From positions 596,518 to 660,517 of the forward strand of contig CANKZQ010000001.1 in the NCBI GenBank assembly GCA_947488345.1: a stretch of 64,000 nt of DNA, read 5' to 3'. The position numbers and the translations under genes were made by a program. The notes below the pieces were generated by a model. The model was given only the letters and a program-made list of their open reading frames with translations, had not been told where the DNA came from and searched no databases. Below, in pieces: positions 38,106-47,935 of this stretch (position 1 is its first letter; each line of letters opens with the position of its first letter). The DNA is from an uncultured Flavobacteriaceae bacterium (GTDB taxonomy: Bacteria > Bacteroidota > Bacteroidia > Flavobacteriales > Flavobacteriaceae).

Positions 38106-38170
38106 AATTACCTTCGATACAAAATCGAATAAAATTCAATAGTCAATTCCAAAATTGTAAAATCAATCTG

Positions 38171-38178
38171 TATCTTTG
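38171..38178 (+). promoter_or_regulatory. -7 element for serS
   Basis: TATCTTTG, exact TAnnTTTG, 20 bases before the ATG at 38199. A TTG at 38155-38157 is too close (13 bases) to be a normal -33 element. Confidence 0.55.
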
Positions 38179-38198
38179 CTCACTTATAAAATAGTAGC

Positions 38199-39473
38199 AT
38201 GTTACAAGTAGCGTACATAAGAGATAATAAAGATGAAGTTTTAAAAGGTTTGGCAGTACGAAATTTTGCCAATGCCGAGACCATCCTAACTAAAGTTCTT
38301 GAAGTTGATGACAACAGAAAAAAGACACAAGGAAATTTAGATGCCGTTTTAGCTGAATCGAATAGTATCTCAAAAGAAATTGGTAATCTATTTAAAACAG
38401 GAGAGACACAAAAAGCGACTATTTTAAAAGAAAAAACAGGCCAGTTAAAAGAACAATCTAAAATCTTAAATGAACAGTTAAATACGATTCAAAAAGAATT
38501 GGCCGAACTATTATATCAAATACCTAATGTTCCGCATAGTTCGGTACCAGCAGGTAATACTGATGAAGATAATGAAGAAGTTTTTCGTGAAGGTGATATT
38601 CCTATCCTTAAAGAAGGAGCACAACCACATTGGGAACTTGCAAAGAAATACGATATTATTGATTTTGAATTAGGCACAAAAATTACGGGCGCTGGATTCC
38701 CGGTATATAAAGGCAAAGGTGCCAGATTGCAGCGTGCCTTGATAAGTTATTTTTTAGATAAAAATACGAATGCAGGTTACCAAGAAGTACAGGTGCCGCA
38801 CCTAATTAATGAAGCGTCTGGTTATGGCACGGGGCAACTTCCCGATAAGGAAGGTCAAATGTATGAGGCGACCGCTGATAACTTATTTTTAATTCCAACA
38901 GCAGAAGTACCCATTACAAATTTATATCGTAACAATTTGCTCAAAGAAAGTGATTTTCCAATTAAACATACGGGATATACTCCATGTTTTAGACGTGAAG
39001 CGGGTTCATATGGGGCACATGTTCGAGGACTTAATAGATTACATCAATTCGATAAGGTTGAGATTGTACGTATCGAACATCCCGACAACTCGTATGCCGT
39101 TCTTGACGGAATGGTTACTCACATAAAAGAAATTTTACAAGAGTTAGAATTGCCGTATCGAATTTTAAGATTATGTGGTGGTGATTTAGGTTTTACCGCT
39201 GCGTTAACTTATGATTTTGAAGTTTTTTCTACTGCACAAGATAGATGGTTAGAAATTAGTTCTGTTTCTAACTTCGAAACATTTCAGGCGAATCGTTTGA
39301 AACTACGTTTTAAAAATGCAGATGGGAAAAGTCAATTAGCGCATACTCTAAATGGAAGTGCTCTTGCGTTACCTAGAGTTCTAGCGGGGATTTTAGAAAA
39401 TTACCAAACACCTGAGGGAATTATAATACCCAAAGTATTACAAAAATATACAGGTTTTGATATCATCAATTAA
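38199..39473 (+). CDS. serS: Seryl-tRNA synthetase
   Basis: 424 residues. The N-terminal coiled-coil arm (about 30-105) binds the tRNA-Ser variable arm; class II motif 2 is FRREAGSYGAHVRGLNRLHQF (spanning about 267-287) and motif 3 is LNGSALALPRVLAGILENYQ near 385-404. Its last 4 bases overlap the stop of a small gene on the other strand. Confidence 0.98.
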   Translation: MLQVAYIRDNKDEVLKGLAVRNFANAETILTKVLEVDDNRKKTQGNLDAVLAESNSISKEIGNLFKTGETQKATILKEKTGQLKEQSKILNEQLNTIQKELAELLYQIPNVPHSSVPAGNTDEDNEEVFREGDIPILKEGAQPHWELAKKYDIIDFELGTKITGAGFPVYKGKGARLQRALISYFLDKNTNAGYQEVQVPHLINEASGYGTGQLPDKEGQMYEATADNLFLIPTAEVPITNLYRNNLLKESDFPIKHTGYTPCFRREAGSYGAHVRGLNRLHQFDKVEIVRIEHPDNSYAVLDGMVTHIKEILQELELPYRILRLCGGDLGFTAALTYDFEVFSTAQDRWLEISSVSNFETFQANRLKLRFKNADGKSQLAHTLNGSALALPRVLAGILENYQTPEGIIIPKVLQKYTGFDIIN

Positions 39474-39613
39474 TTTCTTGCAACTGCAAGCATTAATTTT
39501 TTATATCTATTCATTTCTATCAATGCATTTAAATAATCATTGATGTTACCTTTTTCCATGAAAAGTACAGCTCTATTTTTTGAGTTTTCGTAGTGTTTCT
39601 TTAATTCGATCAT
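39470..39613 (-). CDS. Small 47-residue protein, unknown function
   Basis: A 47-codon gene reads MIELKKHYENSKNRAVLFME, then KGNINDYLNALIEMNRY and KKLMLAVARN. It is helical, basic (eight Lys, four Arg) and fills the otherwise empty interval between serS and the TPR gene. From memory, similar short proteins recur in flavobacterial genomes. The stop overlaps serS tail-to-tail by 4 bases. No exact TAnnTTTG is upstream; GACATTTG occurs at the right place. Function unknown. Confidence 0.65.
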   Translation of the reverse strand: MIELKKHYENSKNRAVLFMEKGNINDYLNALIEMNRYKKLMLAVARN

Positions 39614-39721
39614 TGTAAAAGTATTTTAGTTCTTTTATAACTAAGACAAATGTCATGCCAAAATGTTACAACGTAATTCTCTAACTCATACTTTTTATCA
39701 AAATTTTAACACTTCTTTTAC

Positions 39722-39729
39722 TACCTTTG
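39722..39729 (+). promoter_or_regulatory. -7 element for the TPR gene; decides its start
   Basis: TACCTTTG matches TAnnTTTG. A TTG start seven codons upstream of the ATG would fall inside this element, so the ATG at 39748 is the start. Confidence 0.6.
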
Positions 39730-39747
39730 AAGCTGTACTATAACGTT

Positions 39748-41532
39748 ATGCGCATAAAAATTATTGTTATCATTCTTTTTATTAGTGGGTTTTGCTATGC
39801 TCAAAACTCACAACTTGCCTATAGTTACTTTCGAAAAGGTGAATACAAAAAAGCCGCTAACCTGTACGAACAATTGTATAAAAAAAACAAATTAAGGCGA
39901 ACTTATTTTAAAAAACTCTTGTCTTGCTATCAATTGACAGAGGACTTTGAAAAGGCTTCCAATTTATTGAAAGCCCAAATGGAAGCCTATCCAACACAAG
40001 CCTATTTACATATAGAATTGGGTTATAATTATCAACTGCAAAATCAACTCGAAAACGCTACTCCCTATTACGAAAAAGCACTTTTAGCTATCGAAGATAA
40101 TCCGAGTAATGGCTACTTAATTGGCACTACATTTAAGGATAATCATTTATTAGATTATGCATTGAAAGCCTATTTGAGGGCAATGGAATTGAAACCTGAA
40201 CTCAATTTAAGTGTTTACGTGGCTTCTATTTATGGAGAGAAAGCCGAAATTGAAAATATGTTCAATGCCTATCTCGACATGATCGAGAAAAATGAAAAAT
40301 ATTTTGCGACTGTACAACGCTATGCAGGTCGATTTATTTCCGATGACAGTCAAGATTCAAATAATATATTATTTAGAAAGTTATTGTTAAAAAGAGTTCA
40401 AAAGACACCGAGAGACTCGTGGAATATACTATTAAGCTGGCTTTATATGCAGCAAAAAGATTACGCCAAAGCTTTGCTGCAAGAAAAAGCACTGCACAAA
40501 AGAAGGTTAGAAGATTTAAACAGAATTGTTGATTTAGGTGTGCTCGCATTTAACAATAAAGACTATGAAACCTCGAAAAACACATTTTCTTATATTCTAG
40601 AAAACACAACCGACCCTAATGCCTTAGTTGATGCTGAGTTATACTTGCTTGAAAGTGGCATTGCAACAGCCGAAAATGAAAATGAACTAGTAGAAGTTGG
40701 TCACAAGTTCAATGAACTGTTAAGTAAATATGGCAACAATAACACCACGATAGATTTACAAATAGCTTATGCAGATTTTCTGACCTTTAAGAAAAATGAA
40801 CCTCAAAAGGCAATTGCTATTCTAAAAGAAGCTTTGAAAATAACCTCCTCTCAATTTCAAAACGGCTCGGTAAAAATAAAATTAGCTGATGTGTTGGTAT
40901 ATACCGGAAAATTTAACCAAGCTCTTATTAATTATACACAGGTACAAACCAAATTAAAAAATAGTCGCTTGGCGCAAACGGCACGTTTTAAAGTAGCACA
41001 AACTTCTTATTTCAAAGGAGATTATAAATGGGCACTTTCTCAACTTAAGGTATTGAAAGGCTCTACTTCACAGCTCATTGCCAACGACGCCTTGGAGTTG
41101 CATTTATTGATTTCGGATAACTTAGCTGGAGATTCTATACCTATTGCTTTAAAGGCGTATGCTCGTGCTGATTTATTGGCTTTTCAAAACAGAAATAATG
41201 AGGCAATAGACAGTTTAACAAATGTTCTAGCTAATTTTAAAGGGCACCCTATCGAAGATGAGGCCTTGTTTAAGCAAGCCAAGTTATTTGAAAAAACCAA
41301 AGCCTATGATTTTGCTAAGAACAATTATGAAAAAATAATTGCGCTTCAAAGTGACGGTATTTTGGTAGACAATGCCTATTTTAGATTAGGACAACTATAC
41401 GAAACGAAACTTCAAGATATCGAAAAAGCAAAGGAAATGTATCAAAAGATAATTTTTGAGTTTCCTTCGAGTATCTTTTTAGTAGAGGCGCGTAAACGAT
41501 TTAGAAAATTACGTGGAGATCAAATCAATTAG
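39748..41532 (+). CDS. Exported tetratricopeptide-repeat protein
   Basis: 594 residues. Signal peptide MRIKIIVIILFISGFCYAQ, then TPR-type helical repeats throughout, clearest at about 24-60 (YFRKGEYKKAANLYEQLY), 85-120 and at the C-terminus (ALFKQAKLFEKTKAYDFAKNNYEKI, IEKAKEMYQKIIFEFPSS). Such periplasmic TPR proteins act as scaffolds. No enzymatic domain is seen. ATG 39748 is chosen from the -7 element and the signal peptide. Confidence 0.85.
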   Translation: MRIKIIVIILFISGFCYAQNSQLAYSYFRKGEYKKAANLYEQLYKKNKLRRTYFKKLLSCYQLTEDFEKASNLLKAQMEAYPTQAYLHIELGYNYQLQNQLENATPYYEKALLAIEDNPSNGYLIGTTFKDNHLLDYALKAYLRAMELKPELNLSVYVASIYGEKAEIENMFNAYLDMIEKNEKYFATVQRYAGRFISDDSQDSNNILFRKLLLKRVQKTPRDSWNILLSWLYMQQKDYAKALLQEKALHKRRLEDLNRIVDLGVLAFNNKDYETSKNTFSYILENTTDPNALVDAELYLLESGIATAENENELVEVGHKFNELLSKYGNNNTTIDLQIAYADFLTFKKNEPQKAIAILKEALKITSSQFQNGSVKIKLADVLVYTGKFNQALINYTQVQTKLKNSRLAQTARFKVAQTSYFKGDYKWALSQLKVLKGSTSQLIANDALELHLLISDNLAGDSIPIALKAYARADLLAFQNRNNEAIDSLTNVLANFKGHPIEDEALFKQAKLFEKTKAYDFAKNNYEKIIALQSDGILVDNAYFRLGQLYETKLQDIEKAKEMYQKIIFEFPSSIFLVEARKRFRKLRGDQIN

Positions 41533-41604
41533 GCAATTCGTTAGTGAGATTATTTTGAAAATTACGGTCTCGCATAGCAATCATCAAATTACCAAATCAA
41601 AAGA

Positions 41605-41931
41605 ATGTATATCTATAATGTAACAGTAAACATAGCTTCAATTGCCGAAAAAGAATGGCTTCGTTGGATGCAGGAAAAACATATTCCGGAAGTCTTGAAT
41701 ACTGGTAAGTTTTCTGAAGCAAAAATGAGTCAAGTCATGGTAGCAGAAGAAGACGGGGTCACATATTCTATTCAGTATACAACCGATAGTAAAGAGACAT
41801 TGGAACGTTATTACGCTGAAGATGCCGAACAGTTACGCCAAGAAGGCTTACAATTGTTTGGTGACAAATTATTGGCATTTAGAACCGAGTTAAAAGTAAT
41901 TAAACACATTATCAATTATGCACAATCATAA
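41605..41931 (+). CDS. DUF4286 family protein
   Basis: 108 residues, a small ferredoxin-like alpha/beta domain (MYIYNVTVNI, then EWLRWMQEKHIPEVLNTGKF) matching DUF4286, function unknown. Its stop directly precedes the rsmA ATG, so the two are co-translated. Single-domain, cytoplasmic. Confidence 0.85.
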   Translation: MYIYNVTVNIASIAEKEWLRWMQEKHIPEVLNTGKFSEAKMSQVMVAEEDGVTYSIQYTTDSKETLERYYAEDAEQLRQEGLQLFGDKLLAFRTELKVIKHIINYAQS

Positions 41932-42708
41932 ATGTCGGTAAAAGCAAAGAAACATTTAGGACAACATTTTTTAACCGATGAGAATGTGGCAAAAAAAATA
42001 GCCGATTCGCTCAAAGAAAATACTTATGAAGATGTATTAGAAATTGGCCCAGGCATGGGTGTTTTAACGAAGTACTTGCTCGAAAAAGAATATACAACAC
42101 ATGTCATTGAAATTGATACTGAGTCTGTTCAATATCTGAAAGCCCTTTACTTAAATTTAGCGGATAGAATTATTTCAAAAGATTTCCTAAAAATTGATCT
42201 AAATAATTTTTTCGACAACAAACAATTCGCTGTCATCGGTAATTTTCCGTACAATATTTCTTCTCAAATTGTATTCAAGGCCATCGAAAACAGACATAGA
42301 ATCCCTGAATTTGCTGGCATGTTTCAAAAAGAGGTTGCGCAACGAATAGCTGAAAAACCTGGAACCAAAACCTATGGCATACTCTCTGTATTAACACAAG
42401 CATTTTTTGATGCCCAATATTTATTCACTGTACCTCCAAGTGTTTTTAATCCACCCCCAAAAGTCGACTCAGGTGTGATTCGGTTAGTTCGGAAAGAAAA
42501 TTACACCTTACCTGTTGATGAAATACTTTTTTTTAAAGTTGTAAAAACAGCATTTAACCAACGCAGAAAAATGCTCCGAGGTAGTTTAAAAACTTTTAAT
42601 TTATCCGATAAATTAAGAGAAGATGCTATATTTGCGCAACGTCCAGAACAATTATCTGTTCGGGAGTTTATAAGTTTGACGCAAAAAATAGCAGACGATG
42701 TCATTTGA
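41932..42708 (+). CDS. rsmA: 16S rRNA dimethyladenosine transferase
   Basis: 258 residues, normal KsgA length. It dimethylates the two adjacent adenines at the 3' end of 16S rRNA. SAM motif [11 protein letters not shown] (about 40-50), N-terminal [11 protein letters not shown] and catalytic NFPYNIS (about 104-110; usually NLPYNIS) are present. It overlaps mgtE by 11 bases. Confidence 0.97.
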   Translation: MSVKAKKHLGQHFLTDENVAKKIADSLKENTYEDVLEIGPGMGVLTKYLLEKEYTTHVIEIDTESVQYLKALYLNLADRIISKDFLKIDLNNFFDNKQFAVIGNFPYNISSQIVFKAIENRHRIPEFAGMFQKEVAQRIAEKPGTKTYGILSVLTQAFFDAQYLFTVPPSVFNPPPKVDSGVIRLVRKENYTLPVDEILFFKVVKTAFNQRRKMLRGSLKTFNLSDKLREDAIFAQRPEQLSVREFISLTQKIADDVI

Positions 42709-44047
42709 AGTTACAAAAGAACTTATCGAAGAACTAATAGTCCTCATCGAACAAAAAGATGACAAGACTCTTCTTGCCCGTTTAGGAGATGAGCATCATG
42801 CCGATATTGCCGAAGTTTTAGATGAATTGAGCTTAGATGATGCCACTTACATCATTAAATTATTGGATAGTGATAAAACTTCTGATATTTTAATGGAATT
42901 GGATGAGGATCTTCGTGAGAAAATATTACGAAAGCTATCTGCAAAAGAAATTGCTGAGGAACTTGAAGAGTTAGATACTGATGATGCGGCAGATATGATC
43001 GCCGAATTACCAGAAGATCGTCAGGAACGCGTTATTTCTGAAATTGAAGATGAAGAACACAAAGCAGACATCCAAGAATTACTCGCTTATGACGAAAATT
43101 CTGCTGGCGGATTGATGGCCAAGGAATTGGTCAAAGTCAATGAGAATTGGACAGTCCTAAAATGTGTTCGAGAAATGAGATCACAAGCAGAAAATGTAAC
43201 AAGAGTGCATTCTATTTACGTTGTTGATGATGCCAATGTGTTAAAGGGGAGACTCTCGTTGAAGGATTTATTAGTTACACCAACCAAATCACCCATCTCA
43301 GAGGTTTATATTCCAAAAGTTGATTCGGTTAATGTGAATGAAGAAGCCGAAGATGTTGCAAAGATCATGCAAAAATATGACCTAGAAGCTATTCCTGTGG
43401 TGGATCTCGAAGACCGCTTATTAGGGAGAATTACCATTGATGATATTGTAGATGTCATTAAAGAGGAAGCTGAAAAAGATTATCAATTAGCGGCGGGTTT
43501 GACACAAGATGTTGAGGCAGATGACACTATTTGGAAGTTGACAAAAGCACGTTTACCATGGCTATTTTTAGGATTGATAGGTGGTATTGGTGCAGCTGCC
43601 ATTATGGGAGATTTTGATGAAATGATCAGTGAGCATGCCATTCTTTTCTTTTTCACACCCTTAATTGCCGCCATGGCAGGTAATGTTGGAGTGCAATCAT
43701 CGGCCATTATTGTGCAAGGTTTAGCCAATGACGATTTAAAAGGTAGTATTGGAAATCGACTACTCAAAGAGTTTTCATTAGCCATCGTTAACGGATTTAT
43801 ATTGTCGGTATTATTATTTGTATTCACATGGTTTTGGCAAGGAGAAATTTTAACCTCTACTGCTTTATCTATTTCATTATTTGTTGTCATTATTGTAGCC
43901 GGAATCATAGGTACATTTATCCCATTGTTTTTAGACAAAAGAGGTATCGATCCTGCCATCGCCACTGGACCTTTCATAACCACAAGCAATGATATTTTTG
44001 GGATCCTAATTTACTTCATGATTGCCAAAACTGTTTTGGGCATATAA
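42698..44047 (+). CDS. mgtE: Magnesium transporter MgtE
   Basis: 449 residues. An acidic helical N-domain (1-130), a CBS pair (about 130-255) and five C-terminal membrane helices starting near residue 288 ([14 protein letters not shown]), including GNVGVQSSA in the pore. It imports Mg2+ gated by the cytosolic domains. Start overlaps rsmA by 11 bases. A weak hairpin without a T-tract follows the stop. Confidence 0.96.
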   Translation: MSFEVTKELIEELIVLIEQKDDKTLLARLGDEHHADIAEVLDELSLDDATYIIKLLDSDKTSDILMELDEDLREKILRKLSAKEIAEELEELDTDDAADMIAELPEDRQERVISEIEDEEHKADIQELLAYDENSAGGLMAKELVKVNENWTVLKCVREMRSQAENVTRVHSIYVVDDANVLKGRLSLKDLLVTPTKSPISEVYIPKVDSVNVNEEAEDVAKIMQKYDLEAIPVVDLEDRLLGRITIDDIVDVIKEEAEKDYQLAAGLTQDVEADDTIWKLTKARLPWLFLGLIGGIGAAAIMGDFDEMISEHAILFFFTPLIAAMAGNVGVQSSAIIVQGLANDDLKGSIGNRLLKEFSLAIVNGFILSVLLFVFTWFWQGEILTSTALSISLFVVIIVAGIIGTFIPLFLDKRGIDPAIATGPFITTSNDIFGILIYFMIAKTVLGI

Positions 44048-44083
44048 CGCCCAGAATCTGATCTTATCTTTATAAATTTTACC

Positions 44084-44091
44084 TATTTTTG
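44084..44091 (+). promoter_or_regulatory. -7 element for glnS
   Basis: TATTTTTG, an exact TAnnTTTG match, 24 bases before the ATG at 44116. Confidence 0.5.
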
Positions 44092-44115
44092 TAGCCTCTT
44101 ACAAACAAGAACTCA

Positions 44116-46236
44116 ATGCCTGAAGAAAAAAAATCACTCAATTTTTTAGAGCAAATTATAGAACAAGATATTGCGGCTGGATTAGATAAGAACAAACTTC
44201 GTTTCCGCTTTCCTCCAGAACCTAATGGTTATTTGCATATTGGTCATGCAGCTTCTATTTGTCTAAATTTTGGTTTAGGATTAACGTACAATGCACCCGT
44301 GAACTTACGTTTTGATGATACAAATCCTGCAAAAGAAGAACAGGAATATGTAGATGCCATCAAACATGATTTACAATGGTTAGGTTTTAAATGGGCCGAA
44401 GAACTATACTCATCAGACTATTTTCAACAATTGTATGATTGGGCAATTGTTTTGATCAAAAAAGGAAAGGCCTATGTCGACAATCAAACGTCTGAGGAAA
44501 TAGCAACGCAAAAAGGAACACCGACAGAAACAGGTGTTAATGGCCCTTATAGAGATCGGTCTGTAGAAGAAAATCTAGCGCTGTTTGAAAAAATGAAAAA
44601 TGGTGAATTCGATGAAGGCTCGTACATACTTAGAGCTAAAATTGATATGGCCTCTCCAAATATGTTGATGCGTGACCCTATCATGTATCGTGTATTAAAA
44701 AAATCACATCATAGAACCGGAACAACTTGGAACATTTACCCAATGTATGACTGGACACACGGTGAATCTGATTATATCGAACAAATTTCACACTCGTTGT
44801 GCACCCTAGAATTCAAACCTCATCGTGAATTATATGACTGGTTTTTAGACCAAATTTATGATACGTCTAAATTGAGACCTAAACAACGTGAATTTGCACG
44901 TCGTAATTTGAGTTATACGGTGATGAGCAAACGAAAATTGTTACAGCTTGTAGAAGAAGGTATTGTGAATGGGTGGGATGATCCGAGAATGCCAACAATT
45001 TCAGGCTTACGTAGAAGAGGGTATACTCCTAGATCAATTCGAAAATTTAGTGAAATAGCGGGTATTGCGAAACGTGATAATGTAACAGATGTAGCCTTAC
45101 TAGAATTTTGCATCAAAGATGATTTGAATAAAATTGCACCTAGAGTGATGGCAGTTTTAAATCCTGTAAAAGTAATCATCACGAACTATCCGGAAGGTCA
45201 AGAAGAATGGTTAGATGCTGAAAATAACCCAGAAGATGAAGCCTCTGGAAGCCGTAAAGTACCTTTTTCTAGAGAACTTTATATAGAAAAAGAAGATTTT
45301 AGAGAAGAAGCCAATAAAAAATTCTTTCGGCTAAAATTAGGTGGTGAAGTACGTTTAAAGAACGCCTATATTATCAAAGCTGAATCTGTGTTTAAAGATG
45401 CAGATGGCGAGATTACAGAGATCCACTGCACTTATGAAGCAGCTAGTAAAAGTGGTAGTGGTACAGAGGCCAGCCTACGCCGAGTAAAAGGCACCTTGCA
45501 CTGGGTTTCAATTCAACATGCTTTGAAGGCCGAAGTGCGTATGTATGATAGACTTTTTAATGACGAAGCACCCGATTCTCATAAGGGTATAGATTTTAAA
45601 GATTTTATCAATTCCGATTCTTTGACTATAAATTCTAACGCTTTTGTGGAGCCTAGCTTGAAAGAAGCCAAGATTGGCGATCGCTTTCAATTTCAGCGTT
45701 TAGGATATTTTAATATCGACGATGATAGCACCGCATCAAATTTAGTGTTCAATCGAACCGTCGCCTTGAGAGATAGTTGGGCCAAAATTGAGAAAAAAAC
45801 AAACAATCCCAAATCGCCACCTCCTACTGACACTACAATGACAGAAGTATTGAACCTAGCAGGTCGTTATTTGAAATCACGCGAAGAAAATGAGCGTTTA
45901 AGTTTGGTTGCTAATATTAATGATTTAAGTACAAAAGTAACAAAGCAAACACTCCTGGGTCTTGTAGAAACTGCCAATAGTAATAAAGAATACTTAGCGT
46001 ATTTGCTGCTTCTTAATTCTGGGAATTTTTCGTTTGACACGGATACAGCTATTGTTAAAAATGTTAATGTTTTTATTGGCAACGCTTTACAGATGAAAAA
46101 TTCGTATGTTCGTTTTCAGGCAGTAGATTTTGTAGGAAAAAACCCAACATATAGAAAAGAGTATACTGATGTATTAGCTCTCATGGCGCGCGAAGACAAA
46201 AACACACATATTATTGAGCGTTTAAAAGAATTCTAA
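44116..46236 (+). CDS. glnS: Glutaminyl-tRNA synthetase with C-terminal extension
   Basis: 706 residues, against about 555 in E. coli. The class I catalytic core has PEPNGYLHIGHA (34-45) and the KMSKS equivalent VMSKR (269-273); two beta-barrel anticodon domains end near 561 (LRDSWAKIEKK). About 145 further residues follow, starting with a Pro-rich linker (PKSPPPT) and mostly helical; I do not recognise this domain. YqeY-like tails occur on some GlnRS, but no YqeY motif is evident. The frame is continuous, so this is not a readthrough artefact. Confidence 0.95.
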   Translation: MPEEKKSLNFLEQIIEQDIAAGLDKNKLRFRFPPEPNGYLHIGHAASICLNFGLGLTYNAPVNLRFDDTNPAKEEQEYVDAIKHDLQWLGFKWAEELYSSDYFQQLYDWAIVLIKKGKAYVDNQTSEEIATQKGTPTETGVNGPYRDRSVEENLALFEKMKNGEFDEGSYILRAKIDMASPNMLMRDPIMYRVLKKSHHRTGTTWNIYPMYDWTHGESDYIEQISHSLCTLEFKPHRELYDWFLDQIYDTSKLRPKQREFARRNLSYTVMSKRKLLQLVEEGIVNGWDDPRMPTISGLRRRGYTPRSIRKFSEIAGIAKRDNVTDVALLEFCIKDDLNKIAPRVMAVLNPVKVIITNYPEGQEEWLDAENNPEDEASGSRKVPFSRELYIEKEDFREEANKKFFRLKLGGEVRLKNAYIIKAESVFKDADGEITEIHCTYEAASKSGSGTEASLRRVKGTLHWVSIQHALKAEVRMYDRLFNDEAPDSHKGIDFKDFINSDSLTINSNAFVEPSLKEAKIGDRFQFQRLGYFNIDDDSTASNLVFNRTVALRDSWAKIEKKTNNPKSPPPTDTTMTEVLNLAGRYLKSREENERLSLVANINDLSTKVTKQTLLGLVETANSNKEYLAYLLLLNSGNFSFDTDTAIVKNVNVFIGNALQMKNSYVRFQAVDFVGKNPTYRKEYTDVLALMAREDKNTHIIERLKEF

Positions 46237-46263
46237 AATTCATTGTCTGATTTTGATTAAGAA

Positions 46264-47241
46264 GTGAAAATCGTAGAACAAATAAAACAACCCATTCAAG
46301 AAGAAATGGAACTCTTTGAATTAAAATTCAAAGATTCTATGAGTTCTCATGTTCCGTTAATTAATCGTATTACCCATTTTATTGTAAAACGCAAAGGAAA
46401 ACAAATGCGACCCATGTTTGTTTTTTTAGTGGCTAAAATGGTATCAGGTGGTCAATTTAGTGAGCGAACTTATCGCGGTGCCTCCCTCATCGAATTAATT
46501 CATACAGGTTCATTGGTACACGACGATGTTGTGGATGATAGCAACCGTCGCCGTGGATTCTTTTCTATCAACGCACTATGGAAAAATAAAATCGCAGTAT
46601 TAGTTGGGGATTTTCTATTTTCTAAAAGCCTTTTACTTTCTGTGGATCACGACGATTTTGATTTATTAAAATTAATATCGATTGCTTTAAAGGAAATGAG
46701 TGAAGGTGAATTACTTCAAATAGAAAAAGCAAGAAAACTCGATATTACTGAAGATATTTATTTCGATATTATCCGTCAAAAAACGGCCACACTTATTGCA
46801 GCCTGTTGCAGTATTGGCGCTGCGTCTGTTGGTGCCTCGGAAGAGGAGATTCGAAAAATGCGAAAATTCGGAGAAATCATTGGTACAGCTTTTCAAATGA
46901 AAGATGATTTGTTCGATTATACTGAGGCGAAAATAGGAAAGCCTACAGGTATCGATATTAAAGAACAAAAAATGACGTTACCTCTAATTCATACGCTCAA
47001 TAACTGTAGTGTTAAGGATAAGAAGTGGATCATCAATTCTGTTAAGAATCATAATAAAAATAAAAAAAGAGTCAAAGAAGTAATTGCTTTTGTCAAAAAC
47101 AATGGCGGTATCGAATATACCACTCGTAAAATGAATGAGTATCAAAAAGAAGCATTAAACCTACTCGATGACTATCCTAATTCTCCTTATAAAAAATCGT
47201 TAATCGATATGGTGAATTATGTTATTGATCGAAAAATTTAG
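46264..47241 (+). CDS. Trans-polyprenyl diphosphate synthase
   Basis: 325 residues. The first Asp-rich motif is LVHDDVVDDSNRRRG (about 89-103) and the second QMKDDLFDY (about 212-220). It elongates farnesyl-type diphosphates with isopentenyl diphosphate, probably to the octaprenyl length used for menaquinone side chains. The start is GTG 46264. It is convergent with the YhhN-like gene, 9 bases apart. Confidence 0.92.
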   Translation: MKIVEQIKQPIQEEMELFELKFKDSMSSHVPLINRITHFIVKRKGKQMRPMFVFLVAKMVSGGQFSERTYRGASLIELIHTGSLVHDDVVDDSNRRRGFFSINALWKNKIAVLVGDFLFSKSLLLSVDHDDFDLLKLISIALKEMSEGELLQIEKARKLDITEDIYFDIIRQKTATLIAACCSIGAASVGASEEEIRKMRKFGEIIGTAFQMKDDLFDYTEAKIGKPTGIDIKEQKMTLPLIHTLNNCSVKDKKWIINSVKNHNKNKKRVKEVIAFVKNNGGIEYTTRKMNEYQKEALNLLDDYPNSPYKKSLIDMVNYVIDRKI

Positions 47242-47250
47242 TGCACTACT

Positions 47251-47925
47251 CTACGCTCTTACACTTCGGTCCTCTTCAATTAAAGCCTGACAAATAAGAT
47301 ACATAGCTCCCGCGTGACATACAATATCTAGCAATATATAAAACCGATCTTCTAAGTTTAACAGCGTACTCAAACCAGTAAAAAAATCGCGTACCACCAT
47401 TAAAAAAATACCCGCTAGCAACAATGACTTTACCTTTAAAATTGAGGCTTTGTTATAAATAAAAACAAAGGCAAGGAGTAATGCGAGGGAAATACTATAT
47501 AAAAATATTATAACTTTCACTCCAATGAATACAGCAAAAAAACTACAAACAAGCATTGCTAAGAGAACATAAATGGGGAGTGCCCGTACAAAAACATCTT
47601 TCATTTTAATAATGCCCATGCGGTGTACAATGATGAGTAAAAAGAACATGTTTGCAATAAAACTAAAGATTAACCCAATAATAAAATTTTCAACAGAACT
47701 CTTCTCAATAAAAAATAGACTTCCAATCATTGTTGAGAAAAGAGCCAACAAGTAAAATTTACTCTTTTTATCAACTGAAAGAAGATAGTAACCTCCCAAC
47801 GTTAGCAGCATAAATGGCTGAACAACGAACGCGTATACTTTCGGATAATTCAACGACCTAACAACCAAATACAGCAAAACAGAAAAGATATAAGCAACTA
47901 GGAATATGTTCTTTTTTTCTGTCAA
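47251..47925 (-). CDS. YhhN-like (lysoplasmalogenase family) membrane protein
   Basis: 224 residues with about eight membrane helices. The pattern of GGYYLLSVDKKSK, IGSLFF, FIANMFFLL and VVRDFFTGL near the C-terminus fits the YhhN/TMEM86 family, members of which cleave lysoplasmalogens in animals; bacterial activity is mostly untested. It follows the GH3-like gene by 10 bases in the same orientation and is likely co-transcribed. Confidence 0.68.
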   Translation of the reverse strand: MTEKKNIFLVAYIFSVLLYLVVRSLNYPKVYAFVVQPFMLLTLGGYYLLSVDKKSKFYLLALFSTMIGSLFFIEKSSVENFIIGLIFSFIANMFFLLIIVHRMGIIKMKDVFVRALPIYVLLAMLVCSFFAVFIGVKVIIFLYSISLALLLAFVFIYNKASILKVKSLLLAGIFLMVVRDFFTGLSTLLNLEDRFYILLDIVCHAGAMYLICQALIEEDRSVRA

Positions 47926-47935
47926 AAGTGTTGTT

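Noticed and set aside
38113..38129. Terminator after the HTTM gene
   Set aside because: A 6-bp TTCGAT/ATCGAA hairpin exists but no T-tract follows.
43483..43989. 168-codon minus-strand frame inside mgtE
   Set aside because: Antisense of the hydrophobic pore region; such frames arise from codon bias opposite membrane helices.
44037..44053. Terminator after mgtE
   Set aside because: TGGGC and GCCCA form only a 5-bp stem without a following T-run, and the stem includes the stop codon.
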